Source: an uncultured Collinsella sp. | Lineage (GTDB): Bacteria > Actinomycetota > Coriobacteriia > Coriobacteriales > Coriobacteriaceae | Length of the DNA stretch: 64,000 nt | Reading direction: 5' to 3' | NCBI GenBank assembly: GCA_900541125.1 | Contig: UQIK01000002.1 | Span: forward strand, 67,893 to 131,892 | Shown here: positions 8,361 through 14,790 of the stretch, in pieces | Numbering within the stretch: position 1 is the first letter of the stretch | Layout: each line of letters opens with the position of its first letter | Position numbers and translations under genes: made by a program | The notes under the pieces: model-generated | Databases searched by the model: none | What the model was told of the DNA's origin: nothing | The model's input: only the letters and a program-made list of their open reading frames with translations

Positions 8361-8607
8361 CCCGGCCTCCTTTCTCGTGCCCGCATTGTGCGATGCGGGT
8401 GAGATTCGCGGCCTACCCCCGCCCCGGGGTCATGGGGCGGGGGGAAATCGGCACTGAGCAGCATGGGTGTCCGTGCACCCCCGGGGAGGGGCGATGCCCC
8501 CGCCATCGGCGGCTCAGCGCCCAAGAAAAGCAGTGAGGCGCAGCCGTGCCGACGACCGCGCCTCCAGTTAGGCTTTTCAGCCTCGCCTATTCAGTTGTCC
8601 CAAGCCT
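8361..8607. other. Non-coding gap between HNH and TerS; candidate cos region
   Basis: This 247-bp stretch has no convincing gene. It holds a GC-rich inverted repeat, CCGCCCC ... GGGGCGG, at about 8419-8440 and further GC-rich short repeats. In cos phages with an HNH gene beside the small terminase, the cohesive end usually lies in exactly this interval. That is inference from position; the cut site itself cannot be read from the sequence. Confidence 0.45.
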
Positions 8608-8889
8608 TTAGAACAGCCTCGTGCGCCTTATCTCGACGGGCCTCGCGTCGCCCGGCATGTGCTTGCCCTTCCTCTGGTTGCAGATGCGGTGCGCCGCGTC
8701 GAGGTTCGCGTAGTCCAGCACCGCTCCGCCCCTCGCCCTCGGCACCACGTGGTCGGCCTCGAAGCTCCACGGCGTGCCGGGCGGCAGGCTGTAGTCTATG
8801 GGCTGTCCGCATATGTGGCACGGCCTGCCCTCGGCGCGGAGCCTCGCCTTGAGCTTGCGCTCGGCGTTGCCGTTGGAGCTCCACGTCAT
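8608..8889 (-). CDS. HNH endonuclease
   Basis: The 93-aa protein carries a classic HNH site: CHICGQPID, then SFEADHVVPRARGG (the DH pair) and the final NLDAAHRICNQRKGK (N and H), with two CxxC-like zinc pairs. Phage HNH proteins coded beside terminase assist cos cleavage during packaging. It lies immediately before the candidate cos interval and TerS in transcription order, which supports that role. Confidence 0.85.
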   Translation of the reverse strand: MTWSSNGNAERKLKARLRAEGRPCHICGQPIDYSLPPGTPWSFEADHVVPRARGGAVLDYANLDAAHRICNQRKGKHMPGDARPVEIRRTRLF

Positions 8890-9086
8890 GCCAGGCGCTT
8901 CCTCGCGAGGTAGTCCTTCTTCACCGACAGGGTCGGGGTCTCGTCGGTGCTTCCTATCTTGATGGTGAGCGTTATGGGCGGCAGCACGAACCTCTCGTCA
9001 ATGTCCCCCGCCACGTCTTCCGCCATGGACTCCAGCAAGGCCGCGGCGTCGCGGAGCTGCCGCGCCACCCTCTCGCCCGCACTCAT
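8886..9086 (-). CDS. Small phage protein of unknown function
   Basis: A 66-aa protein starting MSAGERVARQLRDAAALLES, with an N-terminal helix and a beta-rich second half. The ATG at 9086 lies inside the end of the preceding small gene and the stop overlaps the HNH start (ATGA), which is why this start was preferred to the longer open frame. No family recognised. Confidence 0.6.
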   Translation of the reverse strand: MSAGERVARQLRDAAALLESMAEDVAGDIDERFVLPPITLTIKIGSTDETPTLSVKKDYLARKRLA

Positions 9087-9205
9087 GCGACCAGCCCCAC
9101 GACCAGCTGCATGCACCACAGCACTGCGGCGACGCACAGCAACACGAGCACCGTCATGATGAGGCACCCGATGAGCCTGCCGATCAGCCTTCCAATCTCG
9201 TCCAT
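9083..9205 (-). CDS. Small single-pass membrane protein
   Basis: A 40-aa open frame (MDEIGRLIGRLIGCLIMTVL at the start) consisting mainly of one hydrophobic segment. It is coupled by ATGA overlap to the following gene and has GGAGGA about seven bases upstream of the ATG at 9205. A small membrane peptide in a phage early operon could be a holin-like or host-interaction protein, but nothing beyond the membrane segment can be seen. Confidence 0.55.
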   Translation of the reverse strand: MDEIGRLIGRLIGCLIMTVLVLLCVAAVLWCMQLVVGLVA

Positions 9206-9219
9206 TCAATCCTCCAATC

Positions 9220-9321
9220 TCACCCGCACGCCATGCGCACGAGAACGGTCAGAACCACGGCGAGCGCCCATGCGGACCTCGCCGCCCAAGCCAGCAGCGT
9301 GGTAAGCGCCGCCAGCGGCAT
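9220..9321 (-). CDS. Small single-pass membrane protein
   Basis: A 33-aa frame starting MPLAALTTLLAWAARSAWAL, hydrophobic almost throughout. Its ATG overlaps the stop of the preceding gene (TGATG), supporting translation by re-initiation; a GTG at 9342 is a possible alternative start. No function can be assigned. It is one of two consecutive tiny membrane proteins in this operon. Confidence 0.45.
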   Translation of the reverse strand: MPLAALTTLLAWAARSAWALAVVLTVLVRMACG

Positions 9322-9605
9322 CAGCCACAGAACATGTCGCACGCCGCCTCCTGCATGTCCCTCATATGGTCCGCTATCCACGGGAGCGCCCAATAGGCGA
9401 CGTCGCCCGGCTCCGCGTCCGCCCCGTCGAACTTCTCCCGTAAGGCGTCGTCGAATTCCACCTCGCAGATGCCGTAGTCGCAGCAGCACTCATGCATCTT
9501 GGCGCACTCGGCGCAGGTCGGGCCGCACTCCCCGAAGCGCCTGTCGATTGCCGCGTCGGTGCATCCGTCCGGGAGGTTGTAGCCCGGATCACAGCTTGCC
9601 CCCAA
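9321..9605 (-). CDS. Cysteine-rich phage protein
   Basis: A 94-aa acidic protein with eleven cysteines, eight of them in residues about 27-47 (GECGPTCAECAKMHECCCDY), probably a metal-binding cluster. I do not recognise the family. It overlaps both neighbours and belongs to the chain of small accessory genes between the HNH nuclease and the replication genes. Confidence 0.6.
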   Translation of the reverse strand: MGASCDPGYNLPDGCTDAAIDRRFGECGPTCAECAKMHECCCDYGICEVEFDDALREKFDGADAEPGDVAYWALPWIADHMRDMQEAACDMFCG

Positions 9606-9777
9606 GGCGAATCACCTCCTCGCAGTACACCTCGTACTGTTCGATGAACCTGCGCGGGTTCTCCGCGATGACGTCGAGAATATCGGTGACCGCCATCTCG
9701 CCCAGGGGGCGCCCGCCGTCCGTGAGCTCGCTGTCCGGCACGTCGATGATGTGGCGCTCGATTATCTCGAATCTCAT
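9589..9777 (-). CDS. Small phage protein of unknown function
   Basis: A 62-aa acidic protein beginning MRFEIIERHIIDVPDSEL. The ATG at 9777 is chosen because it sits just inside the stop of the HTH gene upstream and gives the usual short overlap. No motif recognised. Confidence 0.55.
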   Translation of the reverse strand: MRFEIIERHIIDVPDSELTDGGRPLGEMAVTDILDVIAENPRRFIEQYEVYCEEVIRLGGKL

Positions 9778-9995
9778 CTCTCCACCTTCTTCCTCACGAT
9801 GTCGCGCGGGTCTTCGCCCATCGCCTCCGCCAGATTGAGCAGCAGGTTCATCTTCACTTCCCTGCCGTTGCTGATGGCATGGCTCAGGCTGCTGAGGTTC
9901 ACCCCGGCGGCGCGCGCCAGCTGCTTCAGCGGGACGTGGTTGTCGATGCGCCAATGGGCGATCTTGTCGGCGTCCAGAACGTACTCGGTCGCCAT
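9774..9995 (-). CDS. Cro/C1-type helix-turn-helix protein
   Basis: The 73-aa protein is a single XRE-family DNA-binding domain: the helix-turn-helix reads LKQLARAAGVNLSSLSHAIS (residues about 23-42), followed by the helix MNLLLNLAEAMGEDP. It lies far from the lysogeny switch, so it may control late or accessory transcription rather than the lysogenic decision. Short overlaps join it to both neighbours. Confidence 0.75.
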   Translation of the reverse strand: MATEYVLDADKIAHWRIDNHVPLKQLARAAGVNLSSLSHAISNGREVKMNLLLNLAEAMGEDPRDIVRKKVER

Positions 9996-10261
9996 CACCT
10001 GCACCTCCCCTCGCGCTTGAGCGTCTCCACGTTGCGGCGGGACCTCTTGAGCGCGCGAATCCGGGCGCGCCTCCATTTCGGGTCGAGCCTCTTGCAGAGC
10101 GCCCTCGCCTCGCGCCTCACGCCGCGCAGCACGGGCACGAGGGCCTCGTTGAAGCTCGCCACCGCGTTGGCCATGATGGCGGCCGCGGCCCTCGCGGCGG
10201 GGCCATCCGGTCTCCACAGGTCGACGGACGGCGACGGCGCCGGCCTCATCTCGTCAGCCAT
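9995..10261 (-). CDS. Small basic phage protein of unknown function
   Basis: An 88-aa protein with an Ala-rich central helix and a strongly basic C-terminal third (RRARIRALKRSRRNVETLKR), which suggests nucleic-acid contact. No family recognised. Its stop overlaps the start of the HTH gene. Confidence 0.55.
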   Translation of the reverse strand: MADEMRPAPSPSVDLWRPDGPAARAAAAIMANAVASFNEALVPVLRGVRREARALCKRLDPKWRRARIRALKRSRRNVETLKREGRCR

Positions 10262-10598
10262 GCCGCACCTTCCTCCCGCACTGCGGGCAATAGTTCCAGA
10301 CGCCGCTCACGCGGTAGTGCTCCTCGTCCTCGACCTTGCAGCCGCAGACCGAGCACAGGAAGCCGTTGTCGCACGAGTCCTGGACGCTCCCGTCGTAGAC
10401 GTTCTCGCACTCGCCGCGGTCGACGAGGTCGGCGAGATAGTCGAATACGTTGCCCTCCGTATAGCCGACGCACTCGAGCACGCGCTCGAAGATGTCGAAT
10501 ATGAACGGCTCGAGGACGGTCCTCGGCAGGCTGTTGAAGAAGCCCCTCGACCCGCGCAGGCTCGCCGCCGCCTCGCGGCGCTGCTCGTCGCTAATCAT
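10254..10598 (-). CDS. Zinc-ribbon protein, paralogue family member A
   Basis: This 114-aa protein has a helical N-terminal part opening MISDEQRREAAASLRGS, a middle motif DYLADLVDRGECENV, and a C-terminal zinc ribbon (CSVCGCKV ... YCPQCGRKV). The same three-part layout recurs in the gene at 10853-11221 and, without the ribbon, in 11214-11414. The family is unknown to me; a small nucleic-acid or protein-binding adaptor is likely. Confidence 0.65.
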   Translation of the reverse strand: MISDEQRREAAASLRGSRGFFNSLPRTVLEPFIFDIFERVLECVGYTEGNVFDYLADLVDRGECENVYDGSVQDSCDNGFLCSVCGCKVEDEEHYRVSGVWNYCPQCGRKVRHG

Positions 10599-10866
10599 CA
10601 GTCAAATCCTCCCCACACCACGGGCAATACCGTGGGACAGTCTCGAACTCGGTCCAGCTCGTGATGTACGTGTCGTCATGCTCGTAATGCACGACGCCGA
10701 AGACGAGGTCGCACCTAGGGCAGTGGACGGCGTCGACTGGGTCGACGTCCCCTATCGCGACCATCTCGTTGGTGTAGACCAGCTTGCGCGGCTTCCACTT
10801 CTGGTGCGACGGGGTCGCACCGCACGTCGGGCAATCGACCGGCCTTGCGAACTTAATACGCTTCAT
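10591..10866 (-). CDS. Double zinc-ribbon phage protein
   Basis: A 91-aa protein with three Cys-x2-Cys pairs: CPTCG near residue 12, CPRCD near 49 and CPWCG near 82. Two of them could close one zinc ribbon. It lies between two members of the paralogue family that also carry ribbons and overlaps both. No specific function can be assigned. Confidence 0.6.
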   Translation of the reverse strand: MKRIKFARPVDCPTCGATPSHQKWKPRKLVYTNEMVAIGDVDPVDAVHCPRCDLVFGVVHYEHDDTYITSWTEFETVPRYCPWCGEDLTDD

Positions 10867-11221
10867 CTTCCACCACCACCGCCCCGCAGACCGGGCATGA
10901 GTACCAGTCGACTGGGAACGCCTCGGAGGTCACGACGAGCACACCGTCCGGCCTGTCGCCGGGCACCAGCACGCGGCACCCGCACTCTGAGCACTTGAAT
11001 GATTCCTTGGTGTAGTCGGCGACGTTGTGACATGTCGGACGGTCGATTAGGTCTGCAAGGGCCGCGTACGTCTCGTTCTCAACCTCGTGAATGAACTTGC
11101 CGTCCACCTCGACGCCGATTGAGTTTGCAATCACGTCGAGTGAATCAACGTGGCGGTATGCCCCGGTCGATGCTTCGCGCAACTCAGCCACCGCTCGCTT
11201 GCGCTCCTCGTCGTTAATCAT
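10853..11221 (-). CDS. Zinc-ribbon protein, paralogue family member B
   Basis: A 122-aa protein beginning MINDEERKRAVAELREAS, with the middle motif AALADLIDRPTCHNV and a C-terminal ribbon (CSECGCRV ... SCPVCGAVV). It matches the 10254-10598 protein along its length. The ATG at 11221 was chosen because it aligns with the paralogue starts; the longer open frame lacks similarity. Confidence 0.65.
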   Translation of the reverse strand: MINDEERKRAVAELREASTGAYRHVDSLDVIANSIGVEVDGKFIHEVENETYAALADLIDRPTCHNVADYTKESFKCSECGCRVLVPGDRPDGVLVVTSEAFPVDWYSCPVCGAVVVEDEAY

Positions 11222-11414
11222 CGTCTCCCCCTTCCGGGTCAATGAGATCAGCGAGCTTATCGAGGACAACATCGAAGTCATGGTAGTCCTCGAAGCCGAC
11301 CACCACCTCGGCAAGCTCGTCGAAGAACTGCTCCTTGTACTGGATGGAGTGGCCGATAGTCAGGTGTCGCAGGTTCTCAGCCATCTCGCGTCGCTCTTCG
11401 CTAGTGAATGTCAT
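11214..11414 (-). CDS. Paralogue family member C, lacking the zinc ribbon
   Basis: The 66-aa protein starts MTFTSEERREMAENLRHL and ends at DKLADLIDPEGGDDD, so it corresponds to the N-terminal two thirds of members A and B and stops where their zinc ribbon begins. GGAG lies nine bases before the ATG at 11414. It may be a shortened functional version or a decayed copy. Confidence 0.55.
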   Translation of the reverse strand: MTFTSEERREMAENLRHLTIGHSIQYKEQFFDELAEVVVGFEDYHDFDVVLDKLADLIDPEGGDDD

Positions 11415-11910
11415 CGAAACCAGCTCCAAACATACAGTCGTAGTCGCACTCCCAGGTCTCTCCGTCGCGGCTCATGGTCGCCCCATACCTCGGAGTACCG
11501 CCGGTATCGTCGCCCCAGAAGTGGAAGTGCCATCCAAGGAAGTCGAACTCCTCGTCGTACTCGTCTGCGGCGTACCTCGTGTCGCCGTACTCCTTGTAAC
11601 CGTCCCACCCGAACTTGCGGGAAAGGTCATCGAACGTGTATATGGTCGGCTTGTCCTCGCCGTCCTCCCACTCGTAGACCTCCGGCCAACCCTGCTTGTA
11701 GCACCCGACGCGGACATTGCCGTCGCCCATGACTCCATGGTGCGAGAACTCGAACCACTCGAATCCGTCATGGTGCTTCATGATGTTCGCGTACACGCGG
11801 AGTCCAGTAGGCAGGGAACCCTCGTCGGTGTCGTATACGCCTACGTCCTCCTTGTCGGTTCTGCGCTCGCCGTTGAGGTACACGAACGCGCCGTAGTCGC
11901 TGTATGCCAT
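11401..11910 (-). CDS. Acidic phage protein of unknown function
   Basis: A 169-aa very acidic, aromatic-rich protein (many Asp, Glu, Trp, Tyr and Gly), starting MAYSDYGAFVYLNGERR. No membrane segment. The composition resembles small beta-sandwich proteins, but I recognise no family. A good GGAGGTAT site precedes the ATG at 11910. Confidence 0.6.
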   Translation of the reverse strand: MAYSDYGAFVYLNGERRTDKEDVGVYDTDEGSLPTGLRVYANIMKHHDGFEWFEFSHHGVMGDGNVRVGCYKQGWPEVYEWEDGEDKPTIYTFDDLSRKFGWDGYKEYGDTRYAADEYDEEFDFLGWHFHFWGDDTGGTPRYGATMSRDGETWECDYDCMFGAGFDDIH

Positions 11911-11912
11911 GG

Positions 11913-11960
11913 CTATACCTCCTTCGCCGCCGCCTCGCGGCGCTTTTCATCGGTAATCAT
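11913..11960 (-). pseudogene. Fifteen-codon remnant of the paralogue family N-terminus
   Basis: The frame reads MITDEKRREAAAKEV then stops. This matches the opening of paralogue A (MISDEQRREAAASLR) closely. Its ATG overlaps the stop of the DUF3850 gene, and its end supplies the ribosome site of the next gene. It is either a truncated family copy or a coupling mini-gene retained for translation of the 169-aa protein. Confidence 0.45.
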
Positions 11961-12226
11961 TCGTCCACCTTGGATATGGCCAGCGCCACGTATTTCTGGG
12001 CAAGGCCCTCGAAGTCGTCGAGGATGTAGTCGATTCGGTAGACTTCACCGTTGAGCGGATGCCTGGCTGCTTCCCCGACGGCGTAGCCTTCGTTCGTGAC
12101 AACGTCGAATACGATCTCATCGCCGACCTTGTAACCCCGGTCGTTCTTGCGAATCTCGAACGTCTTGGTGCCGTTCAGGACGGCGTCGGCGTATTGCTCT
12201 TGAATCTTGAGCCTGTGCGTCGCCAT
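11957..12226 (-). CDS. DUF3850 / ASCH-like RNA-binding domain protein
   Basis: The 89-aa protein opens MATHRLKIQEQYADAVLNGTK and has FEIRKNDRGYKVGDEIVF, the hallmark of the DUF3850 branch of ASCH (PUA-like) domains. These are small RNA-binding modules common in phage genomes. Its place in the accessory block gives no further clue to the target. Confidence 0.8.
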   Translation of the reverse strand: MATHRLKIQEQYADAVLNGTKTFEIRKNDRGYKVGDEIVFDVVTNEGYAVGEAARHPLNGEVYRIDYILDDFEGLAQKYVALAISKVDE

Positions 12227-12627
12227 CAGGCCTCACCCCTCAGCTTGCGGATGCGGGTGAGAATGTCGCGCATGGCAACCCTTTCGCAGGTTCCGCCTTT
12301 GTCGGCGATGCACGATGAGCAGTTGCACGCACTCATGCCAAAATAGGCGCAGGCTTCGTAATTCAGCGCGTCCGCGCCCCTGCCCAAGTCCTCTTCCAGC
12401 TCCTCCCAAGTGTCGGGCGATTCCGGTGGCGTGAGGTAGAAGGAGCTGCAATAGTCGTATCGGCAATCCATGAACACGACGCCCCACTTTAGGCCGGGTA
12501 TCGTCTGTACCACAGAATAGGTAAAGCGGTTGACCTTAAAACACTTGCCGTCCTCGTTGTACAAGATCTTGGTGTCCAGCGGAATCTCGCGGCCCTCGGC
12601 ATCTTTTGGTAACTCGATATTCGCCAT
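12226..12627 (-). CDS. Phage protein of unknown function with Cys cluster
   Basis: A 133-aa acidic protein with a C-terminal cysteine group (CAYFGMSACNCSSCIADKGGTC). The ATG at 12627 is used; an in-frame GTG at 12636 that overlaps the upstream stop (GTGA) is an equally plausible start. No family recognised. Confidence 0.6.
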   Translation of the reverse strand: MANIELPKDAEGREIPLDTKILYNEDGKCFKVNRFTYSVVQTIPGLKWGVVFMDCRYDYCSSFYLTPPESPDTWEELEEDLGRGADALNYEACAYFGMSACNCSSCIADKGGTCERVAMRDILTRIRKLRGEA

Positions 12628-12632
12628 TGCTA

Positions 12633-12842
12633 TCACCTATCTAGCCCCAGCAGCACAAAGGATGAGTCGCGGTAGATGAGGATGCTGCCGCGAACCTTCA
12701 CGGTTATTAGTTTCCCAAGGCTGCACATCCTGTAGACGGTCCTCAGGCTCACGTTGAAAGCCTCGGCCCATTCGTTGGGCGTTGCATACTCGGGGATCAT
12801 GGATGGGGTCACGCCCTTTGGCATTTCGATAATTGCCATCAT
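12633..12842 (-). CDS. Small helix-turn-helix (excisionase-like) DNA-binding protein
   Basis: The 69-aa protein contains TPNEWAEAFNVSLRTVYRMC, a MerR/excisionase-type helix-turn-helix, followed by the short strand-rich wing (KVRGSILIYRDSSFVL) typical of helix-turn-helix domain 17 proteins. Such proteins act as excisionases or small regulators. It is distant from the integrase gene, so a regulatory role is as likely as excision. Confidence 0.7.
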   Translation of the reverse strand: MMAIIEMPKGVTPSMIPEYATPNEWAEAFNVSLRTVYRMCSLGKLITVKVRGSILIYRDSSFVLLGLDR

Positions 12843-13075
12843 CCCTCCCTCGGCGGCAGGCCGACATAATCCGCTATGTCCGCCACGCGCCTGTCGTACT
12901 CGGCTGCTATCTCGTCGTCCAGGTTCGGGCCGACCTGATTCCAGAGCCACATGCTCACGCCCTCGAGGAACCCGACGGCGCGCGTGGCCTTGGCGTGTGC
13001 GCTCACTGCCGAGCGCGCGGCACTGTCCTCGAGCATCTTCCTGACCGGCTCGATGATTTCCGGGTGGTCGCTCAT
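12839..13075 (-). CDS. Small helical phage protein
   Basis: A 78-aa, mostly helical acidic protein (MSDHPEIIEPVRKMLEDSAA). Its ATG and stop overlap both neighbours by four bases. No function recognised. Confidence 0.6.
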   Translation of the reverse strand: MSDHPEIIEPVRKMLEDSAARSAVSAHAKATRAVGFLEGVSMWLWNQVGPNLDDEIAAEYDRRVADIADYVGLPPREG

Positions 13076-13269
13076 CGCGCCTCCCAGTAGTTACATACGG
13101 CCTCCGCCTGCGTCCTGTGCACGAACTCGGGCCTGCGCCCGCACTCGCACTCCGTGCGCTCCACGCCGTGGACGGTGCGCAGCACCGTCGCGCAGCAGTG
13201 CAGGCAGTTCTCGCAGCGCTCCTCCCGGAGTCCGTCCGCATAGATGTCCGGCCTCTCGTTCCCCGTCAT
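13072..13269 (-). CDS. Small cysteine-rich phage protein
   Basis: A 65-aa protein with a CENCLHCC cluster and a later CECG pair, probably one zinc site. It starts MTGNERPDIYADGLREERC; the ATG at 13269 gives an ATGA overlap with the upstream gene. Function unknown. Confidence 0.6.
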   Translation of the reverse strand: MTGNERPDIYADGLREERCENCLHCCATVLRTVHGVERTECECGRRPEFVHRTQAEAVCNYWEAR

Positions 13270-13490
13270 CTGTATCCCCTCTTCCCGTACCTTCCGTCGT
13301 TCACCATGTTCCTTACGTGGCGCCGCATGTCCTGCGCCGCCTGGTCTCCCTCGGGCGGCAGCTTCCGCCCGCTCGCGCACTCGACGCAGTGGACGCGCCA
13401 GCCGCCGCGGTAGCGCTCGAAGTGCCCGAACCCGGGAGGCGTCCACCTGCCGCACTCGCGGCAGTAGCCGCCGTAGACGTTCCTAGCCAT
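13266..13490 (-). CDS. Small zinc-finger phage protein
   Basis: A 74-aa protein with two Cys pairs (GYCRECGRW and VHCVECAS), likely a zinc ribbon, and a basic C-terminus. It overlaps both neighbours. No family is recognised. Confidence 0.6.
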   Translation of the reverse strand: MARNVYGGYCRECGRWTPPGFGHFERYRGGWRVHCVECASGRKLPPEGDQAAQDMRRHVRNMVNDGRYGKRGYR

Positions 13491-13893
13491 TCCCCTGCTC
13501 CTTCCTGTAGACGTCGCGGGCCATCGCCTCCGCGAGCTCGCGCATGTCGGTCACCTCGGCGCACTCCGCGCCGAAGAACATGCCGAGCTCGCCCCTCTTG
13601 TGCCTGTCGCACCGGTACGCCCGGCAGATCTCGGGCCTAGCGGCGTAGACCGCGCACTCGCGCCCGTCCGTCAGGTACGGGCACAGCAGGTCGCACTCCG
13701 CCCTGGGCTCGGCGGGCTCGATTCCGTTCCGGCGCACGTACGCCTCGAGGCGCACCCGGTCGAACGGGCTCACGGGCAGGAAGCGCGAGCAGCACTCGCC
13801 GCAGCCCCTGCAGTCGCCCGTGTAGAGGTCGGTCACCTCGTCGCTCTGGAGCCCGGCGTGGATGGCCGCGGCGACGGCCCTCTCGCCATTCAT
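13483..13893 (-). CDS. YkgJ-family CxxCxxCC metal-cluster protein
   Basis: The 136-aa protein contains GDCRGCGECCSRFLPVSPFD (about residues 27-46), the defining CxxCxxCC start of the YkgJ family, followed later by CPYLTDGRECAVYAARPEIC. The family is thought to bind zinc or an iron-sulfur cluster; its biochemical role is unsettled. Phage-borne copies are uncommon but occur in actinobacterial prophages. The ATG at 13893 is preceded by GAAGGG. Confidence 0.8.
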   Translation of the reverse strand: MNGERAVAAAIHAGLQSDEVTDLYTGDCRGCGECCSRFLPVSPFDRVRLEAYVRRNGIEPAEPRAECDLLCPYLTDGRECAVYAARPEICRAYRCDRHKRGELGMFFGAECAEVTDMRELAEAMARDVYRKEQGNG

Positions 13894-13930
13894 CGGCCTG
13901 CCCCTTCGCCCCTGCCGTGGGCGGCGGCCC

Positions 13931-14341
13931 CTACTTGGAACATCCGGCCACCTTCTCGTCGTAGATCTTCTTGAGGTCCCGGCGCATGAACCGGGTGAAC
14001 TCCTCCTCGCCGACGTCGTCCGCCAGCGCCACATATCGCATCGCATCGTGGCACCATTCGTCGAAGCCGAGCAACCTTCCGCTGAACGCGCTCTTGACGT
14101 CCGTGACCTCGGCGTAGGTGAAGCGGGTCAGCATCTCCTCGCGCATGACCCCGTCCGCGAGCGCCTCGACGGGCGTCTTGGGCCGGTTGATGATCTGTCG
14201 GTAGCCGTTGGCCCTCTTTGTCATGGCGTCGAGCTGCTTGGCCAGCTTGTTGTTCTCGGCCACGAGGCGCTCGTTGCGGCGCTGCTCGTAGTCGAGCTCG
14301 GCGAGCACGTACTGCTCGCAGTTGGTGATCTCCATCGTCAT
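13931..14341 (-). CDS. Coiled-coil phage protein of unknown function
   Basis: A 136-aa protein with an N-terminal coiled coil (residues about 10-45, ERLVAENNKLAKQLDAMTKR) and a helical second half. Its ATG overlaps the stop of the next upstream gene (ATGA). No conserved domain recognised. Confidence 0.6.
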   Translation of the reverse strand: MTMEITNCEQYVLAELDYEQRRNERLVAENNKLAKQLDAMTKRANGYRQIINRPKTPVEALADGVMREEMLTRFTYAEVTDVKSAFSGRLLGFDEWCHDAMRYVALADDVGEEEFTRFMRRDLKKIYDEKVAGCSK

Positions 14342-14790
14342 TTCACCTCTCGGATGATCTCGTTGCCGTATCTGTCGGTCACCAGCCAGTAGCCGAACTC
14401 GTAGAGGTCGGGGCTGTGCGGCGGATACTCCCTGAGCAGCGTGCCGGACCACCATGCCTCCTCGGCCGCCCCGGTGCGCCATACCCACTCGGCCCTGAGG
14501 CCGCCGTCGTGGAACTTCCCGTGGCACCCGGTCGTGCCGGAGCCGCACAGGGCGAACAGCGGGCTGCGCAGCTCCCACACCCCGTTTGTCGTGACGAGCC
14601 TGAACGTCTTTCCCCACGACCTGCGGGCGACGTGGTGGCAGTTGGAGGCGCGCCTGCCGCACACCGCGCACCGGGCCTGCGTCGGCTCGTATGCCGTGTC
14701 GTGCGTGTACCTCGCCCCGAGGTGGGGCTTGCCGTACAGCTCGGCGCGCTCCTTCGGCCATCCCCTCAGCAGGCCCGCGTCGAGGATCAT
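14338..14790 (-). CDS. HNH-like zinc-binding protein
   Basis: The 150-aa protein has CAVCGRRASNCHHV around residues 41-54 and ALCGSGTTGCHGKFHDG around 80-97, the spaced Cys and His pattern of phage HNH/NinG-like proteins. In lambda-type phages such genes follow the replication gene and act in recombination. Here too it directly follows the replication protein gene, with overlapping stop and start. Nuclease activity is inferred, not proven. Confidence 0.65.
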   Translation of the reverse strand: MILDAGLLRGWPKERAELYGKPHLGARYTHDTAYEPTQARCAVCGRRASNCHHVARRSWGKTFRLVTTNGVWELRSPLFALCGSGTTGCHGKFHDGGLRAEWVWRTGAAEEAWWSGTLLREYPPHSPDLYEFGYWLVTDRYGNEIIREVK

